From NCBI GenBank assembly GCA_902363555.1, contig CABJAM010000004.1, positions 251,778 through 315,777 of the forward strand: a stretch of DNA of 64,000 nucleotides, given 5' to 3'. Position numbers and translations under genes: made by a program. Within the stretch, counting starts at the first letter, position 1; each line of letters opens with the position of its first letter. Below the pieces are notes generated by a model that was not told the origin of the DNA, did not search any database, and was given only the letters and a program-made list of their open reading frames with translations. Origin of the DNA: Lachnospiraceae bacterium (GTDB taxonomy: Bacteria; Bacillota; Clostridia; Lachnospirales; Lachnospiraceae). Below are positions 7,912-15,690 of the stretch, in pieces.

Positions 7912-8799
7912 ATGGATTTACTCATAAACATTGTTGAACAGCTAATCAACGGTCTGCGGACCGGAAGCATTTATGCTTTGATTGCCCTTGGGTACACCAT
8001 GGTATATGGTATTGCAAAGATGATCAACTTTGCCCATGGAGATATTATCATGGTCGGGGCGTACTCTCTCTATGTATTTTACGGAATTTTAAAGCTGCCT
8101 GCGGCGGCAGCCATTATTTTAACGATTGTTGTGTGCGCGGTGCTGGGCGTAGTCATTGAGAAGGTGGCTTACAAGCCGCTGCGTAACGCACAGCCTCTGG
8201 CCGTATTGATTACGGCCATCGGTGTCAGCTTCCTGCTGCAAAATCTTGCACTGCTGATTTTTAAGGCAACACCGATTCCATTTGGTTCCATGATCAAGGT
8301 TCCGGCAGTAAAGCTGGGAGGCATACATATTTCCGGGATCACGGTAGTGACCCTGATCGTTACAGTTATTTCCATGATTTTACTGACCCTGTTCATCAAC
8401 AAAACGAAAGCCGGGCGGGCCATGCGTGCGGTGTCTGAGGATAAAGGGGCTGCTGAGCTTATGGGCATCAGTGTGAACCGGACCATATCCCTGACTTTTG
8501 CCATCGGTTCTGCGCTGGCTGCTGTGGCCGGACTTTTGTTTATCTGTCAGTATGAATCCCTGCAGCCGACGCTTGGCGCTCTGCCGGGTATCAAGGCCTT
8601 TGTAGCCGCAGTGCTTGGCGGTATCGGCAGCGTTCCGGGCGCCATGCTTGGCGGTATTCTCCTTGGCATTATTGAAAGTATTTCAAAGGCTTATATTTCC
8701 ACACAGTTGGCCGATGCCATTGTATTTGGCGTGCTTGTGATCGTGCTTCTTGTGAAGCCGTCAGGCCTGCTTGGCAAGCTTCATATCGAGAAAGTGTAG
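7912..8799 (+). CDS. livH: Branched-chain amino acid ABC transporter permease LivH
   Basis: Inner-membrane permease of 295 residues, one half of the LivHM channel. It has about eight hydrophobic segments, the N-terminal family signature NGLRTGSIYALIALGYTMVYG and the C-terminal coupling region AVLGGIGSVPGAMLGGILLG that contacts the ATPases. GGCGGAGG lies before the ATG. The livM start overlaps its last bases in effect, since the ribosome site of livM includes the livH stop codon. Confidence 0.93.
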   Translation: MDLLINIVEQLINGLRTGSIYALIALGYTMVYGIAKMINFAHGDIIMVGAYSLYVFYGILKLPAAAAIILTIVVCAVLGVVIEKVAYKPLRNAQPLAVLITAIGVSFLLQNLALLIFKATPIPFGSMIKVPAVKLGGIHISGITVVTLIVTVISMILLTLFINKTKAGRAMRAVSEDKGAAELMGISVNRTISLTFAIGSALAAVAGLLFICQYESLQPTLGALPGIKAFVAAVLGGIGSVPGAMLGGILLGIIESISKAYISTQLADAIVFGVLVIVLLVKPSGLLGKLHIEKV

Positions 8800-8808
8800 G
8801 TGAGACAG

Positions 8809-9777
8809 ATGAAGAACAAAAAATATCAGAAGCTTTTGATAAATATTGCTATTGCTGTCGTCGTCTATGTCCTGGTAATGATCGTTATCCAGTTCGGTCT
8901 GGTAGGCCGGCAGATGCTCTCACTGATCACGCCCGTATGTACCAATGTAATGCTGGCTGTATCGCTTTGTCTGATTGTCGGCTTTTTAGGCGAGCTGACG
9001 CTGGGTCACGCAGGTTTTATGTCCATTGGCGCTTATGCCGGCGCTCTTGTGACCCTGAATGTGCCGCTGCCAGGCTGGTTATCGCTGATCCTTGGCCTGT
9101 TCGTGGGCGGTATTGTGGCGGCTGCGGCCGGTGTGATCATCGGTATGCCGGTACTGCGTCTGCGCGGCGACTATCTGGCCATCGTCACACTGGGCTTTGG
9201 CGAGATCATCAAGTCTGTGTTTAATACGATCGGTATCACCGGCGGCGCTAAAGGGCTCTCCGGGATCAAGCCGATGACCAATTACAAAAACTTTACCCTT
9301 GTGTATATACTGACGATCATTGTCATTGTTGTTACTGCAAATCTGGTCAAATCCCGCCAGGGCCGTGCCATCTGCGCCATCCGTGACAACTATATCGCAG
9401 CCGAAGCCGCAGGTATCAAGGTGAGCCGGTTTAAGGTGATGGCGTTTGTTATTTCCGCATTTTTCGCCGGTGTAGCGGGTGTGGTTTACGCTCACAATAT
9501 CGGTATTTTAAAGCCGGTGAATTTTGACTATAATACATCCATTGAGATACTTGTTATGGTTGTGCTGGGTGGTATGGGTAGTATCCGCGGCTCCATTATC
9601 GCTGCCGTGATCCTGACACTGCTGCCGGAGCTTTTGAGGAGTGTAGCCGACTACCGTATGCTCGTTTACGCCATCGTCCTCATTGCCATGATGCTGTTTA
9701 ATAATTCCAAGTTCAAAGCAACGCTGGTAGACCGCAAAAATATGCGCAAGGCCGGCAAAGTTTCAAAGGAGGCGTGA
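8809..9777 (+). CDS. livM: Branched-chain amino acid ABC transporter permease LivM
   Basis: Second permease subunit, 322 residues. It shows the LivM signature GELTLGHAGFMSIGAYAGAL and the ATPase-coupling region VLGGMGSIRGSIIAA near the C terminus. An in-frame GTG at 8800 lies directly after the livH stop. However, TAGGTGAG at 8797-8804 is correctly spaced for the ATG at 8809, which I prefer. Confidence 0.93.
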   Translation: MKNKKYQKLLINIAIAVVVYVLVMIVIQFGLVGRQMLSLITPVCTNVMLAVSLCLIVGFLGELTLGHAGFMSIGAYAGALVTLNVPLPGWLSLILGLFVGGIVAAAAGVIIGMPVLRLRGDYLAIVTLGFGEIIKSVFNTIGITGGAKGLSGIKPMTNYKNFTLVYILTIIVIVVTANLVKSRQGRAICAIRDNYIAAEAAGIKVSRFKVMAFVISAFFAGVAGVVYAHNIGILKPVNFDYNTSIEILVMVVLGGMGSIRGSIIAAVILTLLPELLRSVADYRMLVYAIVLIAMMLFNNSKFKATLVDRKNMRKAGKVSKEA

Positions 9778-9781
9778 GAAT

Positions 9782-10540
9782 ATGGCATTACTGGAAGTAC
9801 GTAATCTTGGCATTTCCTTTGGAGGCCTGAGGGCTGTGGACAGTCTGGATATGAAAATCGATAAAGGGCAGCTTTACGGGCTGATCGGCCCCAACGGCGC
9901 CGGAAAAACGACGGTATTTAACCTGCTGACCGGTGTGTACCATCCCAATGAAGGCATTATCCAGTTGGACGGGGAAAATATGGTAGGTAAAAAAACTGTG
10001 GAGATCAATAAGGCGGGCATTGCCAGGACCTTTCAGAATATACGGTTATTTAAAAATATGACGGTGCGCGATAATGTGAAGGTGGGCCTTCATAACGAGT
10101 ACAGCTACGGTCTGTTTTCCGGTATACTGCGTCTGCCGGCCTACCATAAGGTAGAAAAGCAGATGGATGAGCGGGCCATGGACCTTCTGGAGGTGTTCGG
10201 TCTGGACGGTGAGGCGGATAATATGGCCGCGAACCTTCCCTACGGCAAGCAGAGAAAGTTGGAGATTGCACGCGCGCTGGCCACAGGTCCCAAGCTGCTT
10301 TTGCTGGACGAGCCGGCGGCCGGTATGAATCCCAACGAAACCGATGAGCTGATGAAGATGATCCAGTTCGTCCGTGAGAAGTTCGATATGACGATCCTGC
10401 TCATTGAGCATGATATGAAGCTGGTGGCCGGTATATGTGAGGAGCTGACGGTGCTCAATTTTGGTACAGTACTGGCGCAGGGAAAAACCAGCGAGGTACT
10501 CAACGACCCGAAGGTTATTACGGCATATCTTGGGGAATAG
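9782..10540 (+). CDS. livG: Branched-chain amino acid ABC transporter ATPase LivG
   Basis: Cytoplasmic ATPase of 252 residues that powers LivHM. Walker A is GPNGAGKT at residues 36-43. The Walker B region reads LLLLDEPAAGMNP, the LivG form, and the switch histidine is in LLIEHDMKLV. The signature loop is the reduced form NLPYGKQRKLEIARALA, typical of this subfamily. AAAGGAGG overlaps the end of livM. A cluster of hairpins follows before livF. Confidence 0.94.
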   Translation: MALLEVRNLGISFGGLRAVDSLDMKIDKGQLYGLIGPNGAGKTTVFNLLTGVYHPNEGIIQLDGENMVGKKTVEINKAGIARTFQNIRLFKNMTVRDNVKVGLHNEYSYGLFSGILRLPAYHKVEKQMDERAMDLLEVFGLDGEADNMAANLPYGKQRKLEIARALATGPKLLLLDEPAAGMNPNETDELMKMIQFVREKFDMTILLIEHDMKLVAGICEELTVLNFGTVLAQGKTSEVLNDPKVITAYLGE

Positions 10541-10542
10541 GA

Positions 10543-10676
10543 GTAACAGTTCAGACAGGTATGCGCATTTACTGCGCATACCGTACAAAAACGTGAATTT
10601 TACGGGCATATGGCCCATCGCGCAGCGATTTTAAATGGCCATATGCGTAACAGTTCAGCTTGTCTGAACTGTTACG
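10543..10676. repeat. Hairpin cluster between livG and livF
   Basis: The gap is filled with inverted repeats: GGTATGCGCA/TGCGCATACC (10558-10582), CCGTACAAAA facing TTTTACGG (10581-10605), ATCGC-GCA-GCGAT (10617-10629) inside GCATATGGCC/GGCCATATGC (10606-10646), and the perfect family B palindrome CGTAACAGTTCAG/CTGAACTGTTACG (10646-10676). A half copy of GTAACAGTTCAG starts at 10543. It could stabilise or split the transcript. Confidence 0.8.
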
Positions 10677-10696
10677 AATAGGAGGAAAAGAAGCTT

Positions 10697-11407
10697 ATGG
10701 CAATGCTTGAAATTAAAGATCTGGAAGTCTATTACGGCGTGATTCAGGCCATAAAGGGTGTTTCCTTTGAAGTCAATGAAGGCGAGGTTATTGCCCTTAT
10801 TGGCGCCAATGGTGCCGGAAAGACGACGATTTTACATACTGTGACCGGCCTGATCCCATCGAAGGCCGGGAAGGTGATTTTTGAAGGGCAGGATATAACA
10901 AAGCTGCCCGGGCATAAAATAGTTACAAAGGGGATCGCCCACGTGCCCGAAGGCCGGCGGGTGTTCGCGCAGCTTAGTGTTTACGAGAATCTCAAGCTGG
11001 GCGCCTATACCCGGAAGGATAAAACGGAGATCGAGGAGTCTTTGGAAATGATCTATAAACGGTTTCCAAGACTTAAGGAGCGTCGCACGCAGCTCGCCGG
11101 AACCTTAAGCGGCGGCGAGCAGCAGATGCTGGCCATGGGCCGGGCGCTTATGAGCAAGCCCAGAATCATCCTTATGGATGAGCCGTCCATGGGACTTTCG
11201 CCGATCTTTGTTAATGAGATATTTGATATTATCCAGGAGGTCAGCGCGGCGGGAACGACGGTGCTGCTTGTGGAGCAAAACGCCAAGAAGGCGCTGTCCA
11301 TTGCCGACAGAGCCTATGTGCTGGAAACCGGCAACATTACGTTGAGCGGGGATGCCAGTGAGCTTATGAACGATGACTCGGTGAAGAAAGCATATCTTGG
11401 AGAATAA
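10697..11407 (+). CDS. livF: Branched-chain amino acid ABC transporter ATPase LivF
   Basis: Second ATPase of the transporter, 236 residues. Walker A is GANGAGKT at 36-43, the signature is LSGGEQQMLAMGRAL, Walker B is IILMDEPSMGLSP and the switch is LLVEQNAKKAL; all are LivF-type. AGGAGG lies before the ATG at 10697. It is followed after 16 nt by a cytidylate-kinase-like gene with its own GGGGAGGG site, so the two are probably on one transcript. Confidence 0.94.
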   Translation: MAMLEIKDLEVYYGVIQAIKGVSFEVNEGEVIALIGANGAGKTTILHTVTGLIPSKAGKVIFEGQDITKLPGHKIVTKGIAHVPEGRRVFAQLSVYENLKLGAYTRKDKTEIEESLEMIYKRFPRLKERRTQLAGTLSGGEQQMLAMGRALMSKPRIILMDEPSMGLSPIFVNEIFDIIQEVSAAGTTVLLVEQNAKKALSIADRAYVLETGNITLSGDASELMNDDSVKKAYLGE

Positions 11408-11423
11408 TAGGGGAGGGTTTCTC

Positions 11424-12086
11424 ATGGAAAAGCGCAATAACATTGTGATCACCATTGCACGGCAGTACGGCAGCGGCGGAAAGACTATTGGCCGGATGCT
11501 GGCAAAGGAATTGGGCTTTAACTGTTACAGCCGTGAGATTTTGCGGCTGGCATCGGAGGACAGCGGGATCAATGAGCAGTTGTTCGGCAAGGTGGATGAG
11601 AAGATGAAGCTGGGCCTTTTGCAGAAGCTGGCCAATGTGACGAGCATTTATAATGGTAAGCTGATCCCGCCGGAGAGCGATGATTTTGTCACCAATGACA
11701 ATCTGTTCAATTATCAGGCCAAGGTGATCAAGCATCTGGCGGAGACGGAAAACTGTGTGATCGTGGGCCGCTGTGCAGACTTTGTCCTTCGCAATTACGA
11801 AAATTGCCTGAGTATTTTCGTTCACGGCTCCAAGGAGTTTTGCCTGGCCCGGGCCATGGAGCGCAACAGCATGACCACGAAGGAAATGCAGCGGTTTATA
11901 GATAAGACGGATAAGTTCCGCGGGGATTACTATAAGTATCATACCGGGCACAACTGGTACGATGCGCGCAATTATGACCTTTGCCTGGACAGCAGCGAAT
12001 TGGGCTTCGAGCGGTGCGTGGAAGCGATCAAGGCGCATATGGCGGTACGGTTTGAAGGTTATGATATGCCTTATTTGAATAAATAA
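11424..12086 (+). CDS. Cytidylate kinase-like family protein
   Basis: A 220-residue P-loop protein of the cytidylate-kinase-like group. The N terminus has ITIARQYGSGGKTIG with the nucleotide-binding loop GSGGKT at 16-21. A LID/arginine region includes CADFVLRNYENCLSIFVHG. The family is common in Firmicutes but its true substrate is unproven, and it is distinct from the essential Cmk. An upstream in-frame TTG at 11397 overlaps livF, but GGGGAGGG selects ATG 11424. Its place at the end of the liv operon is unusual. A terminator follows. Confidence 0.85.
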   Translation: MEKRNNIVITIARQYGSGGKTIGRMLAKELGFNCYSREILRLASEDSGINEQLFGKVDEKMKLGLLQKLANVTSIYNGKLIPPESDDFVTNDNLFNYQAKVIKHLAETENCVIVGRCADFVLRNYENCLSIFVHGSKEFCLARAMERNSMTTKEMQRFIDKTDKFRGDYYKYHTGHNWYDARNYDLCLDSSELGFERCVEAIKAHMAVRFEGYDMPYLNK

Positions 12087-12093
12087 TGGATTT

Positions 12094-12125
12094 CGGAAGG
12101 ATGTTTTATACATACCTTCCGTTTT
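12094..12125 (+). terminator. Terminator of the liv operon
   Basis: CGGAAGG (12094-12100) pairs with CCTTCCG (12115-12121) and is followed by TTTT. It ends the transcript after the cytidylate-kinase-like gene. Confidence 0.7.
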
Positions 12126-12143
12126 CCATGATAGGAGGCGCGC

Positions 12144-12179
12144 GTGTCTAAAACGGAGTTTTTCGGCGCGCGCTGGTAA
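12144..12179 (+). CDS. Possible 11-codon leader ORF before azlCD
   Basis: A GTG start at 12144 with AGGAGG 5 to 6 bases upstream (12133-12138) opens an ORF coding MSKTEFFGARW and ending TAA at 12177-12179. Its codons overlap a hairpin with arms GCGCGCG (12138-12144) and CGCGCGC (12167-12173). A family B palindrome follows before azlC. This could be a leader peptide or chance; no homology is claimed. Confidence 0.3.
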   Translation: MSKTEFFGARW

Positions 12180-12194
12180 CAGAAATGATAAAAG

Positions 12195-12221
12195 GTAACA
12201 GTGCGTCCTTTGAACTGTTAC
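12195..12221. repeat. GTAACAGT palindrome, family B
   Basis: GTAACAGT (12195-12202) faces ACTGTTAC (12214-12221), perfect 8-bp arms, just upstream of azlC. Confidence 0.65.
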
Positions 12222-12241
12222 GATAAAAGCAGGTGAATGAA

Positions 12242-12967
12242 GTGCGAAATACATTTATACATGGTGTGAGAAGCGGGCTGCCCATCGGCCTGGGATATTT
12301 TCCCGTAAGCTTCACTTTTGGATTTTTGACGGTGGCCGGAGGTCTGCCGCTGTGGGCCGGTGTGCTCATATCCCTGACCAATCTGACCAGCGCCGGACAG
12401 TTTGCAGGGATGAATCTGATCATCGCGGGGGCTGGTTATGGGGAAATAACGTTGACGACACTGGTCGTTAATTTAAGATATATGCTGATGTCGCTGTCCT
12501 TATCGCAGAAAATCGATGCGAAAATACCTACATGGCAGCGTTTGATCTTTTCTTTTGGTATTACAGATGAGACTTTTGTTGTGGCATCCATGGAGCGGCG
12601 GCCGCTGAAAGCCGCCTATATGTTCGGGCTGATCTTACTGCCCATCGTGGGCTGGAATTTGGGAACACTTTGCGGCGGCTGCGTATCGTCCGTCCTTCCC
12701 GAGGCGCTGCAAAGCGCCATGGGCATCGCCTTATATGCTATGTTCATCGCCCTGATCGTGCCGGCAGCCAGAGAATCCCGCAAGGTATTACTGATCATCG
12801 TGATTGCAGTGGCTATCACATGTGTGCTGCGGTATGTGCCTGCGTTTGGCTTTATATCTTCCGGTTTTCGGATTATTATAGCTACCGTGGGGGCTGCGGC
12901 AGTGGGCGCCTGGTTATTCCCAAAAGATGATGAGGACGAGGAGGATCATTGTTATGAGTACCAGTAG
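12242..12967 (+). CDS. azlC: AzlC family branched-chain amino acid exporter subunit
   Basis: Large subunit of the two-component AzlCD exporter, linked to export of branched-chain amino acids and their toxic analogues. About 241 residues with multiple hydrophobic helices. The start region GVRSGLPIGLGYFPVSFTFG and the ITDETFVVA segment are family features. A GTG at 12233 is in frame, but AGGTGA at 12231-12236 better fits GTG 12242. It overlaps azlD. Its position after the liv uptake operon groups import and export of the same amino acids. Confidence 0.88.
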   Translation: MRNTFIHGVRSGLPIGLGYFPVSFTFGFLTVAGGLPLWAGVLISLTNLTSAGQFAGMNLIIAGAGYGEITLTTLVVNLRYMLMSLSLSQKIDAKIPTWQRLIFSFGITDETFVVASMERRPLKAAYMFGLILLPIVGWNLGTLCGGCVSSVLPEALQSAMGIALYAMFIALIVPAARESRKVLLIIVIAVAITCVLRYVPAFGFISSGFRIIIATVGAAAVGAWLFPKDDEDEEDHCYEYQ

Positions 12968-13274
12968 AATTTTAATCTGCATTGCGCTGATGGCGCTTGT
13001 GACCTATATTCCAAGAGTACTGCCGGTGACGGTATTTCGCAAGCCGATCAAATCCCGCTTCATCCGTTCGTTTCTCGATTACACGCCGTATGCCGTGCTT
13101 GGCGCCCTCACCTTTCCGGAAATTATTTATTCCACGGGCAATTATGTGTCGGCATTGGCGGGTACGGCTGTTGCCATGATTCTGGGGTATTTCCGGAAAA
13201 GTCTCGTGGTCGTGGCAGTGGCGGCCATAGCGGCCGTCTATTTTGTGGAAGTGCTCATGTCCTGCGGAATGTGA
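12954..13274 (+). CDS. azlD: AzlD family branched-chain amino acid exporter small subunit
   Basis: Small partner of AzlC, 106 residues with about four hydrophobic helices. The family segment TYIPRVLPVTVF is near the N terminus and LDYTPYAVLGALTFPEI follows. ATG 12954 has GAGGAGG upstream and lies inside the last 14 bases of azlC, so translation is coupled. A terminator is not obvious downstream. Confidence 0.88.
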   Translation: MSTSRILICIALMALVTYIPRVLPVTVFRKPIKSRFIRSFLDYTPYAVLGALTFPEIIYSTGNYVSALAGTAVAMILGYFRKSLVVVAVAAIAAVYFVEVLMSCGM

Positions 13275-13399
13275 GCGGCGGCGTGGCTGCTGTTTGATGG
13301 CTTCCAGTGAATAGAAAACGGGCGCAGCCGGCGTTGCAGACCGGACAGGAATCTTGTGGCAGGCGTGTTTTTGGCGGCGGCTCCGGATGGATTTGGGAA

Positions 13400-13428
13400 T
13401 TGTATGCTGCGGGAATTTAGTGTATACT
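13400..13428 (+). promoter_or_regulatory. Promoter of the hydrolase/metalloprotease genes
   Basis: TTGTAT and TATACT with a 17-base spacer, about 100 bases before the next start codon. A reasonable but not perfect sigma-A match. Confidence 0.5.
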
Positions 13429-13528
13429 GTAAGTGTTGCTATATAAGAGTGCAGAGTGAAATCCCGGGAGATTTAACAGCCGGGCCATCGCTGTACGCGG
13501 CTTATAGATTTTGATGGAGGTGTACTCA

Positions 13529-14056
13529 ATGAGTCGTATGCTGGTCGTTGTAGATATGCAGAATGATTTTATAGATGGTGCGCTGGGCACGGCGGAGGCT
13601 GTGGCCATAGTACCGAAGGTGATCGAGAAGATCAAAGGCTTTAAAGGCCAGGTATTATATACAAGAGATACACATGATGACAGTTATATGGATTCGCTGG
13701 AAGGCCAAAAGCTTCCGGTGCCCCACTGTGTTTACAAGACGGAAGGCTGGCAGCTACAGCCGGAGATCGGCCAACTGGCCAGGGAAGCGGGCAGTCTGAT
13801 CTTTGACAAGCCGACATTTGGTTCCTTAGGCCTGGCGGGATGCTTAAGCGGGATCGCCAAGGTGGCAAAGATCGATGAGATCGAGCTGGTAGGGCTGTGC
13901 ACGGATATATGTGTCATTTCCAATGCTCTGCTGCTGAAAGCCACGCTGCCGGAGACAAATATTGTTGTGGATAGCAGTTGTTGTGCCGGGGTAACGCCGG
14001 GAAGCCATGAAACCGCATTGCAGGCCATGGCGGCATGCCAGGTGGAGATACGGTAA
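13529..14056 (+). CDS. Isochorismatase-family cysteine hydrolase, nicotinamidase-like
   Basis: Cysteine hydrolase of 175 residues. The catalytic triad reads Asp9 (VVDMQNDF), Lys94 (FDKPTF) and Cys128 (CTDICV). Candidate metal ligands Asp47, His49 and His66 are in the positions used by nicotinamidases. The likely reaction is nicotinamide to nicotinate plus ammonia for NAD salvage, but related amidases share this fold. GGAGGTG selects ATG 13529. The next gene starts on its stop codon (TAATG). Confidence 0.85.
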   Translation: MSRMLVVVDMQNDFIDGALGTAEAVAIVPKVIEKIKGFKGQVLYTRDTHDDSYMDSLEGQKLPVPHCVYKTEGWQLQPEIGQLAREAGSLIFDKPTFGSLGLAGCLSGIAKVAKIDEIELVGLCTDICVISNALLLKATLPETNIVVDSSCCAGVTPGSHETALQAMAACQVEIR

Positions 14057-14820
14057 TGTCAGGAAAATTAAAAGGCGGCAGCTCTAAGGATATACTGGAG
14101 CTGGATTTTGTATCGGACGCTCAGGGGCGTATCGATTATGAGCTGCACCGGATGGACCGGAAGACTTTGAGTATTCATATCGGTGACAGCGGGCAGGTCA
14201 TTATCAAGTCGCCGGCCATGGTTCCCAAAGGCGATATACGGCAGATGGTGCTGGAAAAGGCGGACTGGATACGGGAAAAATCGGCGGCGGCCACGGCCAT
14301 TGCCAAAAAGAAGGTGGTCCATCGTTTTGCCCAGGGAGAACCCTTTTTATATTTGGGCCGGCAATATCCTCTGCATATACGGTATGATACCGATGTGCGG
14401 CGGATCTGTGTGGCGCTCACCGGCAATCAGTTGGTGATCCAGACGCCGGTGCTGGATAAAAAAATGATGGAGGCCGCGGTTTCTTTGTGGTATCGGGAAA
14501 ATGCCCTGAAGCTGATGCAGCAGCGGGTGGAATATTATGTAAACTCCGTTGGACAGCGGCCCGAGAAAGTGCTTTTGCGGGAACAGAAAAGCCGTTGGGG
14601 GAGCTGCAACAGTAAACGGGAGCTGCGGATGAACTGGAAGCTGATCATGGCGCCGCCCAGAGTGCTTGATTATGTTGTTGTTCACGAGCTGTGCCATTTG
14701 AAGGAAATGAACCATTCCGCCAGATTTTGGGCGGAGGTGGAAAAGATATTGCCGGATTACAAGGAGTGCCGGCAGTGGTTGAAGGAATTTGGAGGTCTGC
14801 TGGATTTTTCAGTGGTCTGA
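14056..14820 (+). CDS. YgjP-like (DUF45) zinc metalloprotease-fold protein
   Basis: A 254-residue protein of the YgjP/SprT-like group. The zinc motif HELCHLKEMNHSARFW lies near residue 215, after the family stretch REQKSRWGSCNSKRELRMNW. The N-terminal half is the variable domain usual for the family. Biological substrates are unknown; YgjP-like proteins often accompany restriction or housekeeping genes. The ATG overlaps the previous stop codon, with GGTGGAG inside the upstream gene, so both are co-translated. Confidence 0.85.
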   Translation: MSGKLKGGSSKDILELDFVSDAQGRIDYELHRMDRKTLSIHIGDSGQVIIKSPAMVPKGDIRQMVLEKADWIREKSAAATAIAKKKVVHRFAQGEPFLYLGRQYPLHIRYDTDVRRICVALTGNQLVIQTPVLDKKMMEAAVSLWYRENALKLMQQRVEYYVNSVGQRPEKVLLREQKSRWGSCNSKRELRMNWKLIMAPPRVLDYVVVHELCHLKEMNHSARFWAEVEKILPDYKECRQWLKEFGGLLDFSVV

Positions 14821-14848
14821 CCGTAGAGCGTGAAGGGAGATGTACATA

Positions 14849-15676
14849 GTGGATCTGAATACGAAAAAGGTTTTGAATAATGGCGTGGAGATGCCGGTAT
14901 TTGGTCTGGGTGTCTATAAATCCGCCGGTGAAACAAAGCAGGCGGTTTTAGATGCATTGGAGGCTGGTTACAGACATATCGATACGGCTGCGCTCTATAA
15001 TAATGAACAGATGGTGGGGGAAGCTATTAAAGAGAGCGGTATCCCGCGGGAAGAAATTTTTGTGACGACGAAGCTTTGGAACGACGATATGAGAAATGGC
15101 ACTCAGATGGAAGCTTTTGAAAAAAGTCTGCACCTGCTGGATATGGATTATGTGGACCTGTATCTGATCCATTGGCCGGTATCCTCGGCGCTGGAGGATT
15201 CATGGAAGGTGCTGGAGCAGATATATAAAGAAGGCCGCGCCCGCGCCATCGGCGTCAGCAATTGCCATATGGAGCATCTTATGCGGGTGATGGCCGTGGC
15301 CAGTGTGGTTCCTGCTGTAAACCAGATTGAATGTCATCCGTACCTGAGCCAGAAGCCTTTGCGTACCTTCTGCAATAACCTGAGTATCGAGGTGACGGCA
15401 TGGTCGCCGCTGGGGCGCGGCCGTGTGCTGGAGGACGAAACGATTATGGCGTTGGCCGCGAAATATGGAAAAACGCCGGCACAGATCGTATTGCGCTGGG
15501 AGGTCCAGGAAAATATTATTGTGATCCCAAAGTCCGTCCATAAGGCGCGGATCATAGAAAATGCCGGAGTTTTTGATTTTGCCCTGGATGCCGGGGATAT
15601 GAAGCTGATGAACGGGCTGAATAAGGATCTGCATTTTGGAACGAGCCCGGATGATTTTGAATCCAAGCAATGGTAA
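14849..15676 (+). CDS. Aldo/keto reductase
   Basis: NADPH-dependent carbonyl reductase of the aldo/keto reductase superfamily, about 275 residues in a TIM barrel. The catalytic tetrad is visible as Asp45 (HIDTAALY), Tyr50, Lys75 (TTKLW) and His108 (LIHWPV). The cofactor-binding tail has VIPKSVHKARIIEN. An in-frame ATG at 14840 touches the ribosome site AAGGGAG (14833-14839); GTG at 14849 has proper spacing, so I prefer it. The physiological aldehyde or ketone is unknown. It overlaps the open frame of the next gene, likely one operon. Confidence 0.87.
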   Translation: MDLNTKKVLNNGVEMPVFGLGVYKSAGETKQAVLDALEAGYRHIDTAALYNNEQMVGEAIKESGIPREEIFVTTKLWNDDMRNGTQMEAFEKSLHLLDMDYVDLYLIHWPVSSALEDSWKVLEQIYKEGRARAIGVSNCHMEHLMRVMAVASVVPAVNQIECHPYLSQKPLRTFCNNLSIEVTAWSPLGRGRVLEDETIMALAAKYGKTPAQIVLRWEVQENIIVIPKSVHKARIIENAGVFDFALDAGDMKLMNGLNKDLHFGTSPDDFESKQW

Positions 15677-15690
15677 AAGAGGGAGAACGG

